Below are positions 1-8,514 of a stretch of 40,894 bases of DNA, piece after piece. Below the pieces are notes generated by a model. That model was given only the letters and a program-made list of their open reading frames with translations. It did not search any database and was not told the origin of the DNA. The translations under genes and the position numbers were made by a program. The first letter of the stretch is position 1. Every line of letters begins with the position of its first letter. Origin of the DNA: Planctomycetota bacterium (GTDB lineage Bacteria; Planctomycetota; Phycisphaerae; Phycisphaerales; SM1A02); NCBI GenBank assembly GCA_022560875.1, contig JADFSH010000018.1, forward strand, positions 1 to 40,894, read 5' to 3'.

Positions 1-2
1 TG

Positions 3-827
3 GCAGAACTGGCGGACCTGATCAGCGGAGAAATCCAGGCGCTGGCGGGCAACTTAGAAAAGATCAAGCTCGAACCTCATGAAGTGATTGACGCAACCGG
101 GCAGATAGAGAGCAAACCGTTGGGCATGGCCCTTTCACAAAAAAAACGGACCGAGGCCGACTTACAGATTTTTCTCGGCATCCATATGGACACCGTCTAT
201 AGTCCAGATCATCCTTTTCAAACAACAACACGACTGGATAAGAAACGACTTGGGGGTCCCGGTGTCCTCGATGCCAAAGGCGGCTTGGTGGTTTTGCTTA
301 TCGCCCTGGAGGCTTTTGAACAGAGTCCTTTTGCCGATCAAATAGGCTGGGAGGTTCTACTCAATCCCGATGAAGAAATAGGTTCTCCCGGTTCGACTGA
401 CCTGTTGGTTCAAGCCGCTCAAAGGAATGATCTGGGCCTGGTCTTTGAGCCGTCGCTACCCGATGGCGCCTTGATTAGTTCCCGCAAGGGTTCAGGTAAC
501 TTTACCCTTGTGGTGCGGGGAAAAACCGCTCACGCCGGGCGGGATTATCATCTGGGCGTCAATGCGGTCCATGCCCTGGCCGATTATATTGTGCATCTTA
601 TGGAGCTTAATCATCCCGACCATGGTATTACGATCAATGTCGGGCGCATCGAAGGGGGCCAGGCGGTTAATGTCGTCCCCGATCTGGCTATTGGACGCTT
701 TAACATTCGTGTCAACTCGTTGCAGGATCAACATTTTGTAGAAGAAAAACTTCAGCAACTGACTTCGACGTTTAGTCACCAGGAAGGAATCACATTTGAA
801 TTACACGGCGATTTTCAGTCTGGTTGA
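3..827 (+). CDS. M20 family metallopeptidase/deacylase, truncated at both ends
   Basis: This reading frame is open from the left edge, so its start lies outside the window. M20 hallmarks are visible: the metal-ligand motif HMDTV (H codon at 183), the bridging aspartate in GVLDAKGG (D codon at 270), the catalytic/metal glutamates in NPDEEIG (372-377), and the dimerisation-domain motif GKTAHAGRDYHLG near 523-558. These enzymes hydrolyse amide bonds of N-acyl amino acids or small peptides in the cytoplasm with two zinc ions; the substrate here is not evident. Homology runs to about FELHG and then the frame enters permease DNA and stops after roughly a dozen odd residues. The C-terminal part of the catalytic domain, including the last metal-ligand histidine, is therefore missing and the product should be inactive. 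The segment is visibly more AT-rich and uses different codons from everything to its right. Confidence 0.85.
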   Translation, partial: AELADLISGEIQALAGNLEKIKLEPHEVIDATGQIESKPLGMALSQKKRTEADLQIFLGIHMDTVYSPDHPFQTTTRLDKKRLGGPGVLDAKGGLVVLLIALEAFEQSPFADQIGWEVLLNPDEEIGSPGSTDLLVQAAQRNDLGLVFEPSLPDGALISSRKGSGNFTLVVRGKTAHAGRDYHLGVNAVHALADYIVHLMELNHPDHGITINVGRIEGGQAVNVVPDLAIGRFNIRVNSLQDQHFVEEKLQQLTSTFSHQEGITFELHGDFQSG

Positions 828-3104
828 TGCGATTCTTTTCAAGCCACTGCCTTTTTCCGAGCCGGACAGACTGGTTAATCTTTGGAACACCAATGTCCAG
901 ATATCCTCCGATCGGATTCCCGTCACGGTAGAGGATTTTCAGGACTGGAGAGAGCAGGCCACTTCATTTCAGGAAATGGGCCTGTATCGATTCGAGAGCG
1001 TCAATGCCACCGGAGATGGAAAGCCTGAGCGACTCAGGGCTCTGCGCTGTGATTCGAGCTTGCTGCCAACCTTTGGTTTGCCGGCCAGTCTGGGACGATT
1101 CTTTGCGGAGGAGGAGATTCAACCGGGCCGGGATCGGGTGGCCATCCTGACCGACCGCTACTGGAGGACTCGGTATGCCGGGCGTCAGGATGTGGTCGGC
1201 GAAAGCATTACGATCGACGGCATCGAACACATCGTGATCGGCGTTCTGCCTCGCGATCTCTCCAAGATCTGGAATCAAACTCATCTCTGGCTGCCGCTCG
1301 CCTTCAATCCGGATGAAGTAGATAGGGAGAATCATGCCTATGGGGCCATCGCAAGGCTGGCTCCCGGGGTAAGTCTCACCTCGGCGCAGACTGAAATGGA
1401 CAACATCGTCGCCGACTGGCCGAGGAATATCCCGATTCGAATGCATCGGTGGGAATACGGTTAGCGCCCATTCGGGAGTTGATGATCGATAAGGAATCCC
1501 AGCTTGCGTTCGTGTTTCTTCTGTTCGCAGTGGCCTTTGTGCTGCTGATTGCCTGTACGAATGTGGCGAATCTCTTGCTCGCAAAGTCTTCGGCTCGACA
1601 GCGGGAAATGGCGATCCGATCCGCATTAGGGGCGGGAAAATGGAGGATCGTCCGCCAACTGATTTCCGAGAGCAGTGTCCTCGCCCTGATCGGGGCCGGT
1701 CTCGGGGTGCTTCTGGCCATCTGGGGCCTGGACATTCTGGTGGCATCGCTCCCGGAGCGGGTCGCCTTGAATTCAGACATTCACGTCAGTGAGCGGTCAC
1801 TCATTTTTACCGCCCTGGCGTCATTGGTCGCCGCGTTGATGTTCGGGCTTGCTCCTGCGTTCCGCGCATCGCGGGTGAACCTCGTCGATTCCCTGAAGGA
1901 AGGGATGCAATCGACATCAGCGTCGTCTTCCCGACGACGCGGGCGCGATCTTCTGGTCATCGGTCAGATCGCCATGGCCATGGCGCTGGTTCTCTGTACC
2001 GGACTCATGACCAAGAGCTTTCTCAATATCCTTGACGTCCCGACGCATTTCAATCGGGACGGCTTGATGACGATGACCGTCGATCTCCCGGAATACGATT
2101 ATGAAGAGGAGCATGATCTAACCGCATTCTATCGTGAAGCGACCGAGCGACTGCGGGCAATCCCCGGCGTACAGTCGGCGACTGCCAGTGATGGAAATCC
2201 AATAGGGAACATGAACCGGATCGAATTGAAAGTAGATGGGTATGAAGCTCCGAGTGATGAAATCAAAATCTGGACTTTTACCAATTACGTGGAAACTGAC
2301 TATTTTGAAACGATGCAAATTCCATTGATCGATGGACGCTTCTTGTCATCGCTCGATGGGGAGGATGGTCAGACGGTGGCGATAGTGAGCGAAGTTCTGG
2401 CCACCCGGTTCTGGCCAGATGAATCGGCCATTGGCAAACGATTCCAACTTGGAACTGACGAGACCTGGCTCACCATCGTGGGAATCGTGCCAAGCATCAG
2501 AGTATCTCTAATAGACCCGGCTCCCGGATTGGAAGTCACCATTCCTATCTCGCAATCACCTACGCGGCAAATGACGTTCTACGTCCGTACAGATGGCGAT
2601 ACTCAGATGCTGATTTCGCCGATGAAATCCGCGATCGGGGAGATCGATGTGAATCTTCCGGTCTCTAACGTCCTGACCTTGAATCAGGTCATCATTGATA
2701 ACATTGGGGCGTATGGCACATTAGTCGGCATTCTGATTACGCTGGCCGGGATCGCCCTCCTACTTTCATGTGTCGGCTTGTATGGCGTTATCGCCTATAC
2801 CGTAGAGCTGCGCACGCGTGAGTTGGGTATTCGCATAGCACTGGGGGCCAAGGCAGGAGACGTGCTGCGACTCGTGCTCTGGCGGGGGGTGATCATCACC
2901 CTGATCGGGGTCGTCATCGGGCTGGGACTCGCCGCGGCCCTGGCCATGCTCCTGAAAAACGTCATGTTCGGTGTCAGCCCGACTGACCCGACCACCTATC
3001 TGCAAATAAGCGCGGTGCTCATGCTGGTCGCCATCGTCGCCTGCTATATCCCTGCGCGAAGGGCGACAAAGGTCGATCCCATGGTTGCGCTGCGTTACGA
3101 ATAG
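805..3104 (+). pseudogene. ADOP-type MacB/FtsX-like permease, 5'-truncated and frameshifted
   Basis: This is the first of three tandem permease genes of the acidobacterial-duplicated-orphan-permease (ADOP) type, each a duplicated MacB periplasmic core plus FtsX domain. Homology to the two downstream copies starts abruptly at TAIFSLVDAILFKPLPF (about 805), so about 35 N-terminal residues with the first half of TM1 are absent. The frame used from 796 stops at 1464, while the matching protein continues in another frame: codons 1413-1451 read [13 protein letters not shown], the expected continuation, and run on to 3104. A single missing base near 1411-1415, for example a lost C in GCCCGA, explains this. 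Four FtsX-type TM regions follow. The gene is degraded, or its reads carry an error next to a misjoin. An internal GTG at 1449 could start a 551-residue fragment. ADOP proteins are found with no dedicated ATPase, and none lies here. Confidence 0.8.
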
Positions 3105-3116
3105 GAACGGATAAAC

Positions 3117-5531
3117 ATGAATTTACTCCATGACATCAGATTCGCAGTCCGCATGTTGCACAAGGAGCCCGGCTTTACCCTGGTCGCAGTGTTGATGCTG
3201 GCCTTGGGCATTGGCGGGACCACGGCGATGTTCACCGTCGTCAAAGCAGTACTCCTGCAACCATTGCCCATGCTCGAGCCTGATCGCCTGGTCATGCTCT
3301 GGGAACACCAGGTAGAGCGTGATGCCCAGCGTAATGTGGTCAACCCCGGAAATTTCATGGGTTGGCGTGATCAGAATCAGACCTTTATCGAGATGGCGGC
3401 AATGTTCAATCGGGGCGTGAATCTCACCGGAGAAGGTCAAGCTCAGCGTGTGACCATTACCTACGCCACCTCCAACTTCTTCTCGACGCTCGGCGTCTCG
3501 CCGAAGCTGGGGCGAGCTTTCGTCGAGGAAGATGCCGATCCGGAAGGTCGCGCCATGATTGCGGTCATGCTCAGTGATCGATTATTTCAATCGAGATACG
3601 GAGGTCGCCAGGACATCATCGGCAGTGATATCATGATCGATGGCAAGGCGATTCACGTCGTCGGGGTCATGCCGGCGGAATTTCAATTCCCGCAAGACGC
3701 GGAATTGTGGACGCCGGTTCTCATGTTGGAGCAATTTCGTCAGTCGCGAGGCCGTTTCATGCAGGCGATCGGGCGACTCAAGCCTGATGTGAGCGTCGAG
3801 GCGGCTCAGGCCGATTTGGATGCAGTCTCGCTGCGTCTCCAGGAGGAACTCCCTGATTTCAATGCCGGGTGGAAAGCTCAGGTCATTCCCCTGCACGATG
3901 ATCTGGTCTTAAATGTTCGGCAGCCCTTGTTGCTGTTGCTCGGGGCCGTGGGTTTCGTCCTGCTCATCGCCTGCGCGAACGTGGCAAACCTGCTCTTGAC
4001 CCGGGGCGTGCATCGTCGTCGGGAACTGGCGATTCGGTCTGCTCTGGGGGCGGGATCATGGCGTCTGGCGCGACAGGCGATTGTGGAGAGCCTTCTCATC
4101 GCCCTGATGGGTGGGGGGCTGGGCCTGCTGATTGCCAGTTGGGGAGTGGGAGCCTTGCACATTGTGGCGGCGGATACCCTGCCCAACGGAGAAGCCGTGC
4201 AGCTTGACAGTACAATCGTATTCTTCGCCATCGGCCTCTCGGTGGTCACGGGACTTGTCTTTGGATTGCTGCCCGCCATCAAGACGAATCGGATCGATGT
4301 CAGCAACTCCCTCAAGGATGGATCGCATCAGACTTCGGAAGGACCGCGCGGCGGCTGGACTCGCAAGACGCTGGTCGTGGGGCAGATTGCGTTGTCGATT
4401 TCGCTGCTGGTCGGGGCGGGATTGCTGTTGAACAGTTTCGTAAAACTGAGCACCGCCCCCACCGGATTTGAGGCCGAAGGGCTGTTGACGTTTTCGGTGA
4501 CGCTGCCCGCATCAACGTATCCCGACAATTCGAGCGAAAGTTCTTTTCTCGACAGTGCGATCGAACGCATCTCAGCCTTGCCCGCCATTCGATCCGCGTC
4601 CGCGGTGACCTATCTCCCCATTGGTGAGATGGGCGCTGCTCAAAGATTTACGTTGCCCGACCGGGAGGCGCCTCCCGCCAACCAGCCGCTGGTCGCCGAT
4701 GTGCGGGCCGTGACCCCCGGCTTCTTCGAGACGATGGGTACGACGCTCCTGCGGGGGCGGGCATTCAGCGAGTTCGATGTCGCCGGAGCCGAGTATGTCG
4801 TCATCATCAATGAATCCATGGCCCGGCGGTTCTGGCCGGAGAGCGATGCGATCGGTGAGTTCGTCGATATGGAATGGAATGGAATGCGTCACGCCCGGAT
4901 CGTGGGGATCGTGAATGATGTCCGATTGCGCAACATGCAGACGGTGTCACAGAACACGCTTTACTGGACGCATGAGCAGCATCCATCATGGCGATCGATA
5001 CGGATCATCGCCCGTTGTTCCGGCGATCCGGCAGAACAGATCGCTGCCGTCCGCAAGACAATGGCCGGCCTCGATTCGGAGCTGCCCCTCGCCAACGTGG
5101 AGACCCTGGATGCAATCGTCTCTGACTCACTCCTCCAGCAAAGAATCCTGGCCTACATTTCAGGAGGGTTCTCCGTTTTCGCGCTTTTGCTTTCGATGAT
5201 CGGTCTTTTCGGCGTGATGTCCTACAGCGTCAAGCAGCGGGTGCGGGAGATCGGCATACGCATGGCGCTGGGAGCCCAACGTTCCGACGTCATGGCCCAC
5301 TTCATGAAGCAGGGGGCCATTCTTACTCTCATCGGGGTGGCGATCGGGTTGCTCGCGGCGTATGGCCTTACCGGGTTGCTTTCAAGCCAACTGTATCAGG
5401 TAACCCCGTCAGACCCGATGACCTTCATCGTGGTGCCGACGGTGTTGACGATCGTGGCCATGGTGGCCTGTTATCTCCCCGCACGGCAGGCAACCCGGAT
5501 CGACCCCATGAAATCACTACGGGCTGAATAG
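3117..5531 (+). CDS. ADOP-family duplicated MacB/FtsX permease (second copy)
   Basis: An 804-residue inner-membrane protein, full length for the family. Residues 1-45 hold TM1 after the N-terminal LLHDIRFAVRML helix; a MacB-like periplasmic core (about 50-260) is followed by an FtsX unit with TMs near 270-295, 320-345 and 365-390. After a linker near 400 the whole unit repeats: TM at about 413-437, a second periplasmic core (about 445-665), then three C-terminal TMs (about 677-705, 735-760, 770-795). The FtsX signatures [11 protein letters not shown] and EIGIRMALGAQ occur once in each half. The start has AGGAAC upstream and lies 12 nt after the first copy, so the three genes look like one operon. 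MacB relatives are mechanotransmitting permeases that export peptides, lipoproteins or drugs. The cargo and the ATPase partner cannot be deduced here. Confidence 0.9.
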   Translation: MNLLHDIRFAVRMLHKEPGFTLVAVLMLALGIGGTTAMFTVVKAVLLQPLPMLEPDRLVMLWEHQVERDAQRNVVNPGNFMGWRDQNQTFIEMAAMFNRGVNLTGEGQAQRVTITYATSNFFSTLGVSPKLGRAFVEEDADPEGRAMIAVMLSDRLFQSRYGGRQDIIGSDIMIDGKAIHVVGVMPAEFQFPQDAELWTPVLMLEQFRQSRGRFMQAIGRLKPDVSVEAAQADLDAVSLRLQEELPDFNAGWKAQVIPLHDDLVLNVRQPLLLLLGAVGFVLLIACANVANLLLTRGVHRRRELAIRSALGAGSWRLARQAIVESLLIALMGGGLGLLIASWGVGALHIVAADTLPNGEAVQLDSTIVFFAIGLSVVTGLVFGLLPAIKTNRIDVSNSLKDGSHQTSEGPRGGWTRKTLVVGQIALSISLLVGAGLLLNSFVKLSTAPTGFEAEGLLTFSVTLPASTYPDNSSESSFLDSAIERISALPAIRSASAVTYLPIGEMGAAQRFTLPDREAPPANQPLVADVRAVTPGFFETMGTTLLRGRAFSEFDVAGAEYVVIINESMARRFWPESDAIGEFVDMEWNGMRHARIVGIVNDVRLRNMQTVSQNTLYWTHEQHPSWRSIRIIARCSGDPAEQIAAVRKTMAGLDSELPLANVETLDAIVSDSLLQQRILAYISGGFSVFALLLSMIGLFGVMSYSVKQRVREIGIRMALGAQRSDVMAHFMKQGAILTLIGVAIGLLAAYGLTGLLSSQLYQVTPSDPMTFIVVPTVLTIVAMVACYLPARQATRIDPMKSLRAE

Positions 5532-5542
5532 GAATAAGTGGC

Positions 5543-7978
5543 ATGAACAACCTCTTTCACGACATGCGCACCTCGTTGCGAAGTCTTCTCAAGGATCCCG
5601 GATTCACGATCGGGGTGGTTCTGATCCTCGCCCTGGGAATCGGGGCCAACGCCTCGGTTTTCAGCCTTGTCAACGCGTTCCTGCTCCGTCCGCTGCCGTT
5701 TCATGAGCCGGAGCGACTGGTGCATATCTGGCAGAGCAATCCGCTACACAAGAGCAATGAACTTCGGGTTTCCGTGCCTGATTTTCTGGACTGGAAGGCC
5801 CAGGCTGAATCGCTCGAGGACCTGGGTGGGTACTACTACTCCGGCTTCAACGTCACAAGCAATGAGGTTCCCATCAGCGTCCAGGTTGGTCTGGTCACGG
5901 ACAATCTCATCGGATTGCTGGGAGTTGAGCCGATCCGGGGCCGATCCTTCATGCTCGACGATGGCAAGCCAGGCCAGGATCAGGTGGTGCTGCTCAGCGA
6001 GAACTACTGGCAACGCTATTTTCACGGTCGTGAGGATATTGTCGGCCAGACCGTTGCTCTGGATGGAGAGACGCACATCATCATCGGGGTCATGCCCGAG
6101 ACGTTTGAGTTTCCTCTCAAGGGTACGCGAATGTGGAAACCTCTGGTCCTGGAGGGACGGGAGTGGGATCGCGACAGTGCCGGCCCGCTGCTGGTGGTGG
6201 GGAGACTGAAGCCAGATGCCACGCTGGATCAGGCCCGGGCGGAGATGAACACGATCTCAAGCCGTCTTGCGGAAATGTATCCCGAGGCGAACAAGAACGT
6301 AGGAGCCAACGTCGTTCCGCTGCGTCAGGCCATGGTCTTTTTCTACGACATGGTGCGGATCATGTTCCTGATGCTCATGCTCTCGGTCGGATTCGTGATG
6401 CTGATCGTCTGCGCGAACGTGGGCAACCTGTTGCTGGCCCGAAGCATGGGCCGGTCGCGGGACATGGCTATTCGCGCTGCGCTCGGGGCCGGACGCGGAC
6501 GCATCATCCGTCACCTGTTCTCCGAGAGTCTCTGTCTGGCCCTGGCCGGTGGTGCGCTCGGCACGCTCATTGCCTATGGCACCATGAATATCATTGGGCC
6601 GCTGATTCCCGAGGGTCTCTATCGGGCGGGGGCGATCAACCTCGATGCCCGCGTGCTTGTCTTTACGCTGGGAGTATCACTACTTGTGGCGGTTCTTTTT
6701 GGTCTGATTCCGGCCATATTTGCCAGCCGCACTGATATTAATCAGGCACTTCGGTCCGGGGGCGGGGGACGAGGCTCCACCGGATCGGTCAAGACCCAGC
6801 GTCTGCATGGAATCCTGGTGGTTTCGGAAATCAGTCTTGCGGTGGTGCTGGTGGTGAGTTCCATTCTCATGGTGAGGTCATTCTCGAAATTGCAGGACGT
6901 GGATACCGGCTTTGATCCGGCACACGTCTTGACTATGGAGATGGACCTGCCCGCGAAGGCCTACGCCGGTTCCCAGGGACAGAACAATTTTTATGAGGAA
7001 CTCGTACGCAGGACCGAAGCCTTGCCGCAGGTTGTCTCGGCGGCCACGTTGTATCCACTCCCCTTGAATTTCGAAAGCTACGAGCAGGCGTTCATTCCCC
7101 AGGGGCAACCGTTTCGAGGCCCGGAGGATGCCAAGGCTGCGGGGAAGTTCTGGGTGTCGCCGAATTTCTTTGTCACCATGGAGATCCCCGTGCTCAATGG
7201 ACGGACGTTTACCGATCAGGATCATGCTGAGGCCGAAAAGGTGGTCATCATCACCGAGTCGATGGCGAAGCATTACTGGGCGGGTGAAAACGCCATCGGC
7301 CAACGGGTGACGCTTGACCCGGGGAAAGATGACCAGGAATTCGCAACGGTCGTAGGCGTGGTCAAGGACATCAAGGCGTTTCTCATGAACGAAGATGGTG
7401 AAGACCTGATGTTCTTTTCCCAATTACAGTTTTCAACCGCTCGACGCTTCTTAGCAGTGCGAACGCTGGGGGATCCTCTCGGGATGGTTGAGTCTGTGCG
7501 CGTCGAGATCGCGGCCATGGACCCGGCCCTGCCCGTAACCACCATTCGAAGCATGGATCGGGTCGTTACCGAGTCCTTGGGGATATGGGGCGGGGCGGCG
7601 GCAGGCTTCGGCGCGCTGGGTCTGGTAGCCCTGGTCCTGGCAACCATGGGACTCTACAGCCTGATCGCTTACTCGGTTGGACAGCGGGTCAGGGAACTGG
7701 GCATACGCATCGCTCTGGGGGCTCAGGGCCATGACATCATCAGCCTGGTGGTGCGAAAAGGTTTGATCCTTACTGCCATCGGATTGGGCCTGGGCATTGT
7801 CGGGGCGTATGGATTGAGCCGCCTGCTGGCGGTCTTGCTGTATGACATCAGCCCCCAAGATCCTCTGACGTTCATCCTGACCTCAGTGGCCCTCTTCGGG
7901 GCTGCGATGCTGGCGTGCATCCTGCCCGCCCGGAAGGCGATGAAGGTCGATCCGATGACCGCACTCAGGAATGACTAG
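5543..7978 (+). CDS. ADOP-family duplicated MacB/FtsX permease (third copy)
   Basis: An 811-residue homologue of the preceding gene, starting 11 nt downstream of it behind a TAGGAATAAG ribosome-binding region. The layout is the same: N-terminal NLFHDMRTSLRSLL helix, TM1 with LALGIGANASVFSLVNAFLL, a MacB-like periplasmic domain, three TMs with DMAIRAALGAG, then a second copy beginning near residue 415 and ending with three TMs containing [11 protein letters not shown]. Sequence drift between the three copies is large (clearly paralogues, not a recent triplication), which suggests different partners or cargos. It is the last gene before the blaI-type operator at 8060. No terminator is obvious between them. 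In other phyla such permeases are often near PadR or other repressors; here the neighbour is a BlaI/M56 pair, so a link to envelope stress is an inference from context only. Confidence 0.9.
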   Translation: MNNLFHDMRTSLRSLLKDPGFTIGVVLILALGIGANASVFSLVNAFLLRPLPFHEPERLVHIWQSNPLHKSNELRVSVPDFLDWKAQAESLEDLGGYYYSGFNVTSNEVPISVQVGLVTDNLIGLLGVEPIRGRSFMLDDGKPGQDQVVLLSENYWQRYFHGREDIVGQTVALDGETHIIIGVMPETFEFPLKGTRMWKPLVLEGREWDRDSAGPLLVVGRLKPDATLDQARAEMNTISSRLAEMYPEANKNVGANVVPLRQAMVFFYDMVRIMFLMLMLSVGFVMLIVCANVGNLLLARSMGRSRDMAIRAALGAGRGRIIRHLFSESLCLALAGGALGTLIAYGTMNIIGPLIPEGLYRAGAINLDARVLVFTLGVSLLVAVLFGLIPAIFASRTDINQALRSGGGGRGSTGSVKTQRLHGILVVSEISLAVVLVVSSILMVRSFSKLQDVDTGFDPAHVLTMEMDLPAKAYAGSQGQNNFYEELVRRTEALPQVVSAATLYPLPLNFESYEQAFIPQGQPFRGPEDAKAAGKFWVSPNFFVTMEIPVLNGRTFTDQDHAEAEKVVIITESMAKHYWAGENAIGQRVTLDPGKDDQEFATVVGVVKDIKAFLMNEDGEDLMFFSQLQFSTARRFLAVRTLGDPLGMVESVRVEIAAMDPALPVTTIRSMDRVVTESLGIWGGAAAGFGALGLVALVLATMGLYSLIAYSVGQRVRELGIRIALGAQGHDIISLVVRKGLILTAIGLGLGIVGAYGLSRLLAVLLYDISPQDPLTFILTSVALFGAAMLACILPARKAMKVDPMTALRND

Positions 7979-8059
7979 AGAATTGTTGGCAGCGTAAACA
8001 CATACAAGACAATGGGTTGGGAATAATAGTGGCAATCCTCCATTTAATACGCAACAAAT

Positions 8060-8075
8060 TACTACTTTGGTAGTA
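8060..8075. promoter_or_regulatory. Putative BlaI-type operator (perfect dyad)
   Basis: The perfect inverted repeat TACTAC-TTTG-GTAGTA lies 40 nt upstream of the preferred blaI start. BlaI/MecI/CopY-type repressors bind dyads built on TACTACA/TGTAGTA or similar half-sites, and usually their own promoter. The right half-site contains TAGTAT (8071-8076), which could serve as the -10 box, so a bound dimer would block RNA polymerase. No convincing -35 box is visible. The match of operator type to the adjacent gene is what supports it. Confidence 0.7.
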
Positions 8076-8115
8076 TTACATGGGTAGATGTCATTTCAAG
8101 GAATTGAGCATCCCC

Positions 8116-8514
8116 ATGAGCACCAAACACAGGCTTGGCGATCTGCAATTTGCAATCATGAAAATCCTCTGGGAAAAGGGCCAAGGGACAGTCAACAATG
8201 TCCACCAGTCTTTGCTTTCAGAGCGGGGGCTCGCCCCGACCACCATCGCCACCATGCTCAAGAAGATGGAAGAGAAGGGGGTCGTCGCCCACGACGTCGA
8301 GGGAAGACAATTTATCTATCGACCGATCGTTCAGGAGGAAGATGTCACCCGCACCATGGTCGGGGAACTTGTGGATCGGCTCTACGGCGGCGATGCCCTG
8401 GCCATGGTCAGCCATCTCCTGACCGAGCGGGATTTCGACGAGAAGGAACTCGCACAACTGAAGGACATGATCAAGCGGAAGGGTGGGGAGGAGGGTTCGA
8501 CTCATGTTCGCTGA
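8116..8514 (+). CDS. BlaI/MecI/CopY-family transcriptional repressor
   Basis: A 132-residue winged-helix regulator. The N-terminal part (about 5-75) reads LGDLQFAIMKILWEKGQGTVNNVHQ...TTIATMLKKMEEKGVV, the typical Penicillinase_R helix-turn-helix with the recognition helix around TTIATMLKKM; residues 80-125 form the dimerisation helices. Start choice: ATG at 8116 gives the family-typical N-terminus MSTKHRLGDLQ and has AAGGAA upstream. An in-frame ATG at 8080 would add 12 residues, but it abuts the operator. The stop overlaps the next gene by 11 nt. BlaI-type repressors are cleaved or released when the partner M56 peptidase is activated. The target is probably this operon. Whether it also controls the upstream permeases is unknown, since only one dyad was seen. 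Confidence 0.92.
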   Translation: MSTKHRLGDLQFAIMKILWEKGQGTVNNVHQSLLSERGLAPTTIATMLKKMEEKGVVAHDVEGRQFIYRPIVQEEDVTRTMVGELVDRLYGGDALAMVSHLLTERDFDEKELAQLKDMIKRKGGEEGSTHVR

